36,311 nucleotides of DNA, from assembly GCA_025766275.1 (NCBI GenBank), contig JAFKAC010000272.1, forward strand, positions 1 through 36,311, in the 5' to 3' direction. The position numbers were made by a program, and so were the translations under genes. The notes under the pieces were generated by a model. The model saw only the letters and a program-made list of their open reading frames with translations. It was not told the origin of the DNA and searched no databases. This stretch comes from Lactarius indigo (Eukaryota > Basidiomycota > Agaricomycetes > Russulales > Russulaceae). This document shows positions 21,104 through 31,298 of this stretch, one piece after another (the first letter of the stretch is position 1; every line of letters starts with the position of its first letter).

Positions 21104-21704
21104 CAGTGAAATTGATTGATTGATTGATTATAGATTGGTGTTAGATTGTGTCTTTGTCTCTTACCAGTGAAACATTTGCTTTGTGGAGTTGGGGGGTTTA
21201 TATTGTTAAGTAAGGTGAAAAGGTGTGATGTGATGTTGACAGCCTTTATAACTTGCGAGGCAGGTAGTAATATTATAGTCTGTATTTTGTCATGGAATCA
21301 TATCTGTGAGATGTGCATAAGGAGGCTTCCATTATCTGTGACCCATCTGTAATATACCAATGGCAAGCACAATGTGCTGCTCTGTATGCTGGAGAGCGAG
21401 CAGCGCGAGCAATCCATGCTATACAGAGCAGCACATTGTGCTTGCCATTGGTATATTACAGATGGGTCACAGATAATGGAAGCCTCCTTATGCACATCTC
21501 ACAGATATGATTCCATGACAAAATACAGACTATAATATTACTACCTGCCTCGCAAGTTATAAAGGCTGTCAACATCACATCACACCTTTTCACCTTACCT
21601 AACAATATAAACCCCCAACTCCACAAAGCAAATGTTTCACTGGTAAGAGACAAAGACACAATCTAACACCAATCTAATCAATCAATCAATCAATCATTTC
21701 ACTG
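21104..21704. repeat. Fold-back 2: near-perfect ~285-bp inverted repeats, 32-nt loop
   Basis: The left arm 21104-21388 and right arm 21421-21704 are almost identical inverted copies. The differences are around the TTGA repeat and one base near 21209. The outer ends are CAGTGAAATTGATTGA and TCAATCATTTCACTG, and the loop is GC-rich (GAGAGCGAGCAGCGCGAGC). The flanks show no target duplication. It could be a MITE or fold-back transposon, a hairpin-RNA source, or an assembly palindrome. Confidence 0.9.
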
Positions 21705-21814
21705 AAGGAGGTCAGATAACAAGACCAGATGTAACCACAATGTGCAATTGACTAATTTCAACTGAGGTAACTCTGTATATGCATCCAACTCAGACCAAGT
21801 TCTTAGATGAAACT

Positions 21815-22022
21815 TGATGAACAGCATAGATGAACAGCATATTCACAGTAAACTGAACACTGTGGTGAGATAAGCTGAGAAGCTAGAAAGCAGCAGAGGG
21901 GATCTTGCAAGTTGTACAGATCAAAATATATAATCTAGAAAGTCCAATTAATCTTATCTACAGCAGTCCATATCTGTATGTCCATTTAGACCCACTAAGT
22001 GAACACAGGCTACTTATCAACA
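21815..22022 (-). mobile_element. Degenerate, internally deleted solo Copia LTR
   Basis: On the minus strand it begins TGTTGATAAG and ends TGCTGTTCATCA like the LTRs at 292 and 33789. Further matches are GGACTGCT-TAGAT-AGATTAATTGGACTT and TATCTCACCACAGT. At 208 bp it lacks more than half of the LTR interior. The flanking pentamers AAACT (21810-21814) and AACCT (22023-22027) match at four of five positions and may be a decayed target duplication. Confidence 0.8.
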
Positions 22023-22252
22023 AACCTTTGTAGCCTGGGTCTGTCTCTCCTTCAACATGCTTCCTGTTATTACACTTCTCACACAACCTTGCTTCTGCCT
22101 GTCAATAAGCCACAGTGTTAGCATGTGGCCACAATGCTAAGCAATTGGCATAGGTCACAACACTGAGATGGCAGCTTGGCCACATGGATGAGCTATGTGG
22201 CCTTGCCTCTACAAATACACAAATGCAACTGTGATTCCATTCAACTGAGAAG

Positions 22253-22396
22253 TGTTAGAACCTTATATCTAGTTATAGTAAATATATATTGTGATCTCAC
22301 TTTTGTGTATTTAAGCCAGCAAGTTATGCTATCAAATAACCAGTTCTGAGAACACTATAGTAGTTATATCGTAAATACATTGCCTCATAATAATAG
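22253..22396 (+). mobile_element. Possible short LTR remnant
   Basis: TGTTAGAACCTTATATCTAG followed by a TATTTAAGCC TATA-like box resembles a Copia LTR start. The 3' boundary is uncertain and no target duplication is seen. Confidence 0.3.
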
Positions 22397-22429
22397 GTAA
22401 GCTAAGTAGTACACTACTGCCCTATGCCT

Positions 22430-22668
22430 GCTCAACAAGTCACCCTTATTTGATTTAGAGGATATGCGGTACCTGAGTCAATTCTTAGAGGAAAACCTGG
22501 GCCTGGTTTAACATCCTGACAATGTAGTGTACTTGGTATTGTTATATGACTCTGGGAACTGCCTAAACCCCCAAACATTTGCAGTGCTGCCTGACCAGGG
22601 GATTGAACCATGGACATCCAGGATTGGACCCTTCCTTACAGTATGAGGATCAGAGATACCATCCTTCT
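22430..22668 (-). repeat. Possible tRNA-derived SINE
   Basis: On the minus strand there is an A-box-like TGGTATCTCTG (22661-22651) and a B-box GGTTCAATCCC (22609-22599), with starts 52 nt apart. This is the internal RNA polymerase III promoter layout of tRNA genes. A T-arm-like stem surrounds the B box, but the acceptor ends do not pair, so it is not a functional tRNA. The 3' boundary near 22430 is a guess. Confidence 0.35.
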
Positions 22669-22961
22669 TATTGAAGATGCTGTGGGATAAAAAACCCCAG
22701 GTGCTGTCTCAGTGAAAGAAGGTTGTCTTAGTGAGTTGAAGCATGGGAGAAAAAAAATAAAACATCAACATGTTTGGCTTTCATTAATAATGTGGCATAG
22801 GCAAGTTGAGATGTGACTTGTCATCCTTGTTGTGCCCACCTTGTGTTTTTTCAGTGCCCACCTCTCTGCAATATATGGCTTTCTCCACCCTCAACTTCTT
22901 GACCCTTTCTTCTTCCCCATCAACATTACTGCCTATGCCTACTATGTTATGCCCTAGCAGG
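22669..22961. other. Unassigned region ending in an LTR-module fragment
   Basis: No gene is recognised. The last 17 bp (22945-22961) are TGTTATGCCCTAGCAGG, the same start as module X at 23833. The Gypsy-3 LTR therefore appears to have landed inside another copy of X. Confidence 0.4.
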
Positions 22962-23467
22962 TGTTACAGTACAGACTCTGACTCACATTTGGATGACTCA
23001 TGGCTGGTTATGACTATGGCCCAATAGTCATATTAGTCATGGAATATTACATTGTATCAGTCAGCATGTAGTTTGCATGTGATTTGTGACTCATGTATGA
23101 CTTGTTCCTAGGATAGCTGTACTAGGGTTTGAGCTAGTTAAGTTATTGGTTACTTACATCTTAGCAGCACTTTAAAGCCTGCATGTACCTGTATAAGTAG
23201 TAGTCATGGAAGACCAAGAGTCTCCATCTTGGTCTTCTTCAATCCACCCTTTGAATTGCCTTTCATCTGCCTTAGTCTCACACTAAGAGCGCCTCCACTT
23301 TGACTTGCTAAGGGTCGAGCCTCTTACCTCTTTTGCTGCAGTTGTGTGCTGTTAAGCCCCTCTTCAGCATGCATTGGGTTGACACTGAGGTCCCCATTCA
23401 CCTTACTCTGCTAAGTCATCTATGCTGTCATGAGTCCAAGTCGGACTAATGCCCATGGAGCATAACA
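22962..23467 (+). repeat. Gypsy-3 5' LTR (506 bp)
   Basis: Starts TGTTACAGTAC and ends GGAGCATAACA, aligning end to end with the Gypsy-2 LTRs. It keeps the TATAAGTAG box and, after it, the inverted repeat GAAGACCAAGA / TCTTGGTCTTC. Many CG dinucleotides of the Gypsy-2 LTR are TG or CA here. Confidence 0.9.
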
Positions 23468-23832
23468 TTAAGACCAAGATCCTTCAAAGTGGTGTATTTG
23501 ACAAGAGAACAGTGGATGTCCTTCTGTCCTTACTCCCTCAAATGATGAGGAGATTGTAACATACCTACACAATTCCTGGGAGCTGCTCAGTGGAGAGAAC
23601 AAGGAGAAGACACCAGATACTTGTGGAGTTTAACAGGCCTAACCATTTCCAACCTGTTGAGTTCAATTTTGATCACCTCTGTTGGACAGAAGTTACGTGG
23701 AACCCCATAGATCACTACTGGGATATCATACAACCAGCTGGATGAAATTATAACTATGACATCAATGCTTGTGAGCTTAATAGTTGCACAGACTATAGTC
23801 CTATAGACGGACAAGCACAAGAACATACTGAC

Positions 23833-24993
23833 TGTTATGCCCTAGCAGGGGCGTGGGTTCTGAAGGTTCTGAATCACACAAGTATCAAGCAAAGACATCT
23901 GTTGTCTCATTGCTATGAAATACAAGTGGTGGGGTGTGGCACAGTGTGCAGCACTACTCTGTAATATAGGGCTCCTCACCTGAAGTGTGTAACACTTCTC
24001 TACACTTGATCTTGCTAGTGCACAGTGTTATGATCCAACGCTTCGGACCTCAGTCACAGTATGTTTCTACCTTGCCTTTCCCCTTTTGTACTATACCTTG
24101 TTACCAAAGGAGCTACTGCTGCTAGTGGCGCTGTTTCCTTTGATCCAAATATCTCCCCATTCCGCTTGGTCTCTTTGATATTGTGTGGACTTGTGTTCAT
24201 GTTGTTTGGAACCTCATCCCATATAAACCTGTACCATAGACCATAGGAAGCCAGACTTGGCTTCGTTTGCAATCTAGCAACCTTGCCTTCGTACTTTGGT
24301 GTGACCTTGCTCTATCCCCCTCTTCTTATGCATCCCCTACCTCAGTCCCTAATCAGGACACTTCAAAGTCTTTGCAGTTGAACTATATCAACATGTCACA
24401 CCTGTTATACTCTGTGCACTAGCAAGATCAAGTGTAGAGAAGTGTTACACACTTCGAGTGAGGAGCCCTACATTACAGAGTAGTGCTGCACATTGTGCCA
24501 CACTTTGCCACTTGTATTTCATAGCAATACGACAATAGACGTCTTTGCTTGATACTTGTGTGACTTAGAATCCCCAGAACCCACACCCCTGCTAGGGCGT
24601 AACACACAGAGTCCAACAGGTGTGATGCGTTGATATAGTTCAACTGCAAAGACTTCAAGGTGTCCTGGTTAAGGACAGAGGTAGGGGATGCACAAGAAGA
24701 GGAGATAAGGCAAAGTCACATCAAGGTACAAAGGCAAGGTTGCTAGATTGCAAATGAAGCCAAGTCTGGCTTCCTACAGTCTATAGTACAGGCTTATATA
24801 GGTCGAGGTTCCAAACAACATGAACACAAGTCCACACAGTATCAAAGAGACCAAATGGGTTAGGAGAGTATTCAGATCAAGAAAACAACACCACTAATAA
24901 TAGTAGCTCCTTTGGTAACAAAGTATAGTACAAAAGGGGAAGGGGAAGAGTGAGACATACTACAACTGAAGTCTGAAGTGTTAGTTTATAACA
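23833..24993. mobile_element. Composite insertion of inverted LTR modules (X, L, inverted X, inverted L)
   Basis: Module X (23833-24025) begins TGTTATGCCCTAGCAGGGG. Module L (24026-24414) begins TGTTATGATCC and has a TATA box at 24222 followed by a hairpin. An inverted X (24412-24604) and an inverted L (24605-24993, ending TTTATAACA) follow. Read on the minus strand, 24993-24417 looks like one complete LTR (L then X, TG...CA, ~577 bp). The block interrupts Gypsy-3 gag; the flanking CTGAC (23828-23832) and CCAAC (24994-24998) differ by two transitions and may be a decayed target duplication. No coding sequence is visible. Confidence 0.75.
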
Positions 24994-25214
24994 CCAACAA
25001 AGGAATCAGCAGAGAAAAGCATCAGAAAGCCAAGAATCCCCTAGCAGAGGGAATACTCCAGCAGAAGACACAAGTCTAGGTGCCATTGAAGAGCACATCA
25101 TTCAATAAACTGAGTCCCTTACCATCCATCAACCCTAACTGGAAGTAATTCACATATGATCCCCAGCAGTTGCAATGGCCACAACTACTATTACTCAAGA
25201 AGAAGAACGACTAG

Positions 25215-25723
25215 TGTTATGGTACAGACTTGATGACTCATTACACACGACTCACGACCGGTTATGACTACGGTCCGGTATCAACATTAGTCATGGACTC
25301 TTACATCGTATCAGTCAGCATAGTAGTTCGCATGTGATTGTGACTCATGTATGACTCATTCCTAGGATAGCTGTACTAGGGTTCGAGCAAGTTACGCTAT
25401 TGGTTACTTACTATTCCAGCGGCGCTTTAAAGCCCGCATGTATCTGTATAAGTAGTCGTGACGGAAGACCAAGAGTCCCCATCTTGGTCTTCTTCAATCC
25501 ACCATCTTGACTCATCTTTTGCTTGCCTTAGTCTTTGACTAAGTGTGCTTCCGCTTCTACCCACCAAGGGGTAGTACCTCTATATACTTGAGTTGCAGCG
25601 TGTGCCGGTGGGCCCCTGTTCAACTTGCGTTGGGTTGACACGTGATCCCCATTGCCTAACTTTCGCTAAGTCGATTACGCCGTCTTCACGTCCAAGTCGG
25701 ACTAACGCTGGTGGAGCATAACA
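25215..25723 (+). repeat. Gypsy-2 5' LTR (509 bp)
   Basis: Begins TGTTATGG and ends GCATAACA. It carries a TATA box (TATAAG at 25447) and the inverted repeat GAAGACCAAGA (25464-25474) / TCTTGGTCTTC (25482-25492). The likely RNA start is near 25481, about 34 nt after the TATA start. Confidence 0.93.
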
Positions 25724-25736
25724 TTAAGACCAAGAT
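25724..25736 (+). promoter_or_regulatory. Gypsy-2 primer-binding site, self-primer type
   Basis: Directly after the LTR comes TTAAGACCAAGAT. Its last 11 bases AAGACCAAGAT (25726-25736) are the exact reverse complement of ATCTTGGTCTT at 25481-25491. The site does not look like a tRNA 3' end. The same site is present in Gypsy-3 (23470-23480, pairing with 23226-23236). Confidence 0.7.
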
Positions 25737-25768
25737 TCCCATTGTGGCGTACTCGACCAGAGACCAGT

Positions 25769-27710
25769 GGATGTCCTTCCGTCCCTATCATATTATACGA
25801 CGAGGAGACCGCAACGTACCAACAAGATTCTTGGAAGCTGCTCAGTGGAGAGAAAGAGGAGAAGACACCGGATATTTCGTGGAGTTTAACGGTCCTAACC
25901 GTTTCCGACCCGTTGAGTTCAATTTCAAACACCTCTGTTGGGTCGAGATTACTTGGAACCCCATAGACCATCGCTGGGATATTGTACGCCCAGCAGGAAG
26001 AAACTACAACTGCGATATCGACGCACGAGAACTTAACAGCCGCGCTGACTACGGTCCCATCGACGGACAAGCGCAGGAATATACCGATGAAGGTGTTAGC
26101 GGAGGAGAGGAATCTGAAGGTCAATCACCAAGTAGAGGAACAACGCCAGCAGAGGAAGCTAGCTTAGGAGCTATTGGCGATCATATCATACAACAAACTG
26201 AGTCCCTTACCATTCACCAGCCCGAACCAGAAGTAATTCACATCCACAGTCCAGCAGTCGCAATGGCAACAACCACCGTTACGCAAGAAGAACTGCAGCT
26301 CACCCTTGAAGCAAGGGATCAAATAGCCCTAGAAGAACAAAGACGCATGCAGAAGAATCCAGAGCTAATCTAGCTCCCATCAACCCTCATACCGGTCATC
26401 GAATGACCGACGATGACATAGCAATCCACCGCGCCATTGGACCAGATGTGGCTGACCCTCCTAGTGGTGGAGGTGGACCTCCTGGTGACTTACCAGGAGG
26501 AGGACCTCCATCAAGAGGACCCGGATTTGGAGGATTCCCTGGAGGACTCCCTGGAGGATTCCGGGAGGACCACCAGGAGGAGGACATCCAGGAGGAGGAC
26601 TACCAGGTGCAGGTCCCATTGCTCCCCCTCCCAGTAATAAGCTAGCTGGCGAAGCACCCACAGTATTTGACGGAGAACGCACCAAGGTCGAAGCATTCCT
26701 CACTCAATGGCACGTCTATTGGAGCATGAACGCCGACGAAGGCATCATGGCAACACCATATCGACGGGCCCTACTCTTCCTTTCTTATATCAAAGGCGTC
26801 AACATTAGCGAATGGGTATTAGCCATGCTCACCTGGCTCAATGGCCAGATACAGGCAGGAATACCCCGTACAAGTGAAGGACTATGGAACGAAGTCACGC
26901 GCAGCTTTATGCAGCGCTTCCGGAATACCATGGAACAAGAACAAGCTCAATACGAGCTTAAGAAAGGAGCCAGAATGATCGGGAGCAACCTAGATGAGTA
27001 TTGCACCCAATTCGAACAGTTAATACGCCGCGCTCAGTATAGACTTGACGACCCCAAACGCTTGACCTATTGCGAGTGGATTACCAAAGGACCAATATGA
27101 AAAGGTCTACACTCTCGACAACCCTCGCAATTACTGTGAATGGAAAGAAGCGGCTACAACCCGTCAACAACAATACCTCCACCTCAAAGCAGTATTGAAT
27201 AGAGGAGTTCCTCAAGGGCAGGGACAAGGACGACCACGACAACAACGACAGTGGCAGGGGCCACCAAGAAGTTCCTGGCAACCAAGAAACCTACCCCGAG
27301 ATCCAAACGCCATGGATACCTCAGCAGATCGAATCCGAGGACGACTTGCGGGAGCGGAAGATGTACTCGCCCCTTGTCCCCCATATTGACCAAGAGGAGG
27401 ATTCATCCAAAGGGGAGGAGGACGTAATAACCAAAGGCCAGTCACCTGTTATAATTGTGGAAAGGACGGACACATGGCCCGTGACTGTAGACAACCAAAA
27501 GGAAGCTATCAGCCTCAAGCATCAACTAGTCGCTACATTGATACCGACTATCATCAACAAGAACCAGAGACTGCTACTAGGGTGGTTCAAGACGCACCCC
27601 CTCAACAGCACGCCAGTGACTGGCTCAAAGGAGTAGCAGGAGAATCGGACGATGTAAAGGACATTATCCTCCAACAATTGTGGAAGAAGGAGGGTTTTCA
27701 GGACGCCTGA
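25769..27710 (+). pseudogene. Gypsy-2 gag with extra N-terminal domain and zinc knuckle (frameshifted)
   Basis: The first in-frame ATG is at 25769 (MSFRPYHIIRRGDRN). Residues ~1-100 form a domain with PVEFNFKHLCWVEITWNP and DIVRPAGRNYNCDIDAREL that I cannot assign to a known family. A Glu/Ser-rich linker leads to a frame break near 26360. A Gly/Pro-rich stretch (26450-26600) follows, then the Gag core (NKLAGEAPTVFDGE, TEGLWNEV-type SEGLWNEVTRSFMQRF, EYCTQFEQLIRRAQYR) to a break near 27095. A Gln/Arg-rich nucleocapsid then has the CCHC knuckle CYNCGKDGHMARDC near 27449-27490. The TGA at 27708 ends gag. Function: capsid formation and RNA packaging. Confidence 0.87.
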
Positions 27711-27739
27711 ACCCATCGGCCTGGGTGAGGGCAGTTAAA

Positions 27740-30700
27740 TGTAACAGTGTAATCATGACTCGCTATCGTTCTATGAGAGTTCCAGTATGATTCGCACCAG
27801 TTACGCAATGGCCAACATACAAGCACTAGTCGACTCCGGGGCAACCCACTGCTTCATAAAGCCTTCCTTCGCAAAAAGGATGGGGCTTGGGACAAAACTA
27901 CTCGACGTCCCAAAGAAAATATGGAATATTGACAATACCGAGAATAAATCGGGACGTATCACTCATTACACTGACGTTGATGTTCAAACTAAAGGAATCC
28001 ATAAAGAAATAAGTTTCCTTGTCATGGACATCGGAAATGAAGACATCGTATTAGGATACCCCTGGCTTGCCATCTACGACCCGCATATCAAATGGTCGCA
28101 AGCTGCCATTCATGAAGATATGCTCCCCATCATCATTCGTTCCACCAACCCTTACCTCAAAACAACGTCAATAGTCGCAACAACTACTATCCAAGACGAC
28201 GAATACGAAGTAGTACACTCCTGTGTTATTACCGACGAACAGCGACAACAATTTGAAGAAGGGTGTCGAATCAGGGCAACGGCCACTGACCTTGCCATCA
28301 CCGCTCAGCAATATGTAACCAAAGCTGAGTTACCACCCAAATATCGCGAATTTGAACGCCTCTTCAGCGAAGAAGCATCGGACAGGTTTCCGCCAAGCAG
28401 GCCTTGGGATCACGCCATCAAATTTAAACCAGGAACAGCCAACGCAATCGATTGCAAAATATACCCCATGACTCAAGAAGAAGACAAGAAGCTGCGCGAG
28501 TGGATCAATGAACAACTCAAGAAGGGGTATATACGACCTTCTAAATCCCCATACGCTTCGTCCTTCTTTTTCATTAAAAAGAAAGATGGAAAATTACAAC
28601 CCGTTCAAGACTATCGGAAAATTAATGCAGTTACCATTCGCAATCAGTATCCACTCCCTCTCATCTCCGATCTCATCACGGACCTCAGTAACACTCACAT
28701 CTACACCAAACTCGACGTTAGATGGGGGTACAACAACATACGCATCAAAGAAGGAGACGAAGAGAAGGCAGCGTTCAAGATGCGCTACGGGTTGTTGAAC
28801 CGACGGTGATGTTTTTCGGCCTTACCAACTCTCCGGCAACGTTCCAGACCATGATGAATTTCATATTCAGGGACATCATAGCTAAACATGAAGCCCATGG
28901 AACGGTAATCCGGGTTTACATGGACGACATTGGTATCACAATGGGACTTAACCACTCCCTTCAAGACCACATTGAAGCAGTCAAAGACGTTCTCCGCGTA
29001 TCCACAGAACACGACCTGTATTACAAGCTTGAAAAATGCCTCTTCCACTCCCCACGTATGGATTACCTGGGGGTAATCCTTGAAAAGGGGGTGACACGCA
29101 TGGACCCTGTCAAAATTTCAGGCATTAAAGATTGGCCTATGCCAACCAAGGTTAAGGACGTCCGCTCGTTTCTCAGTTTTTGCTATTTTTACGTCCTTTC
29201 ATACGAGGTTTCGCAACCAAGGCACGACCCCTCAACAAACTTACCTGCAAGGACACCGAATGGCACTGGGGAACCGAAGAAGAAAGGGCATTCCAAGACC
29301 TTAAAACCCTGTCACTAGCGAACCTGTCCTTGCACACCAAACCTCACTCAACAATTTGAGTTAGAAGTCGATGCATCAGGTTTTGCAACAGGAGCAGTCC
29401 TCCTTCAGCGCAAAGCAGATGGTAAACGACACCCTATCGGTTACTACTCATCCACCCTCAACGAAGCCGAACGAAATTACAACATTTACAATCTTGAACT
29501 CCTAGCAATTGTCAAAGCTTTCCGCCACTGGAGACCCCTCTTAGCGGGCTCTCCCCACAAGATCAAAGTATTCTCCGACCATCTCAACCTACAATACTGG
29601 AAATACCACAGAAGATTAGTAGACGCGTAGCCAGGGAAGTACTTGAACTCTCCGAATATGACTTCGAGATTCATCACATTAAAGGAAATTCCAATGGGCG
29701 TGCAGACGCACTGTCGTGAAGGCCAGATTACGATCAAGGAGAAAACGACAACGAAGGGATAACAGTATTACCGGAAAGCGTCTTTGCACGCGCCACCACG
29801 CTAGAAGAACCACGACATCCACATTGGAGACCTGAGATCTTACTGGTGGAAATGACTCCAGAACACCCCATATACGAGCAAGACATAGCTAAGTTGAAAC
29901 CTTGGGTGATGCTCATAAGCTAAAAGACATCGAAGGAACATGGTACAAAGACGGACGCCAAGTGGTTACGGGCGGCATCCACGACAAACGCACTATCATT
30001 GCCACTCACCATGATTCCCCTGTATACAGCCACCCCGGTATCAAACGTACTCTCCAATTCACCGAGCGACACTACTGGTGGCCGCAGATGAAGAACGATG
30101 TTATGGATTACGTCAAGGGCTGTGCAGAATGCCAGCGACATAAAGTCAACCTCCGTCCCATCAGAGCACCCCTACAACCCATTTACCCGAAACCGGAAGC
30201 CCTGCCATTTGAGACCATTGCAGTGGACTTTATTACTAAACTCCCCATCTCTCGCGGCTACGACTCTATTCTAACGGTAACAGATCATGATTGTACCAAA
30301 GCCGCCATTTTCCTCCCTTGCAATGAAGAAATAATGGCCGAAGGAATGGCTGCCCTGTACGTGTCCCATGTCTTCCCACGATTCAGACTCCCCTCGCGTG
30401 TTATCAGTGATCGAGACCCCCGTTTGCATCCAAGTTCATGAGAGATATGCAAGATTCTTGGCATTAGCCAAAATATCTCAACCGCTTATCATCCCAGAAC
30501 CGATGGCCAATTGGAACGAACAAATCAATGGCTCGAACAATATCTCCGCTTCTGGGTGAACGAACGACAAGACGACTGGGTTCGCTATCTGCCTATGGCA
30601 GAATTCACGCATAACAATTGGCCCAATGAGACTACACGGGAGTCCCCTTTTTCCTCTTATCAGATTCAATCCCCACACTGATTGGACCGATAGGCCTTCC

Positions 30701-31256
30701 CCTATCCCACAGGTGTCCCTGAGACTAGACCAGTTCAAACAGGCGCGACAGCGTGCCTTCTCCTGTATGCTCAGGGCGCAAAAGTCATGGGTCAAACACA
30801 AAGATATGCCCAAGTTCAAAGAAGGAGATCTCGTGTGGCTCAAGGGACGCCACTTGCAAACGCACCAACCAACCACAAAACTAGCCGCTAAACGGCACGG
30901 ACCATTTAAAGTCATCCAGGTGATGTCCCCTGTCAACTATCGCCTCGAGCTTCCCACGCAGTGGAGCATCCACGATGTCTTTCACATAGATCTTCTCACA
31001 CCTTATCACGAGACACCCACACATGGACCAAACTATCAGCGCCCACCACCGGATTTGGTGATAACGAGGAAGAATACAAAGTTGAGAAGATTCTAGACTC
31101 TCGGCGATTGGCAGAAGACGACGGCTCCAATACCTTGTGAAATGGAAGGGGTATCCTGACTCAGACAACCAGTGGATAGATAAGGATGACGTATTCGCCG
31201 ACGAAGCCGTACGGGAATTCAAACATTCCAACCCCGACCGAGAAACGCATATAAGA
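27740..31256 (+). pseudogene. Gypsy-2 pol: protease, RT, RNase H, integrase, chromodomain (frameshifted)
   Basis: Protease: LVDSGATHCFIKPSF near 27822. RT: RFPPSRPWDHAIKF and [20 protein letters not shown]; a frame break near 28790; then FFGLTNSPATFQTMMNF and catalytic YMDD at 28917-28928. RNase H: FELEVDASGFATGAVLLQ and NEAERNYNIYNLELLAIVK (29340-29520), with breaks near 29200 and 29600. Integrase: zinc-binding HHDSPVYSHPG and CAECQRH (30008-30140); catalytic AVDFITKLPIS, ISDRDPR and the Glu region [14 protein letters not shown] (30220-30545). Chromodomain: EEYKVEKILDSRR and LVKWKGYPDSDNQWID (31060-31230). The chromodomain is thought to recognise methylated histone H3 and steer insertion to heterochromatin. 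Frame breaks at several single-base indels mean no intact polyprotein as read. Confidence 0.92.
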
Positions 31257-31298
31257 ATGACCTCCTGTCGCGATAAGTCCCCATCAATCCTTCACTCC

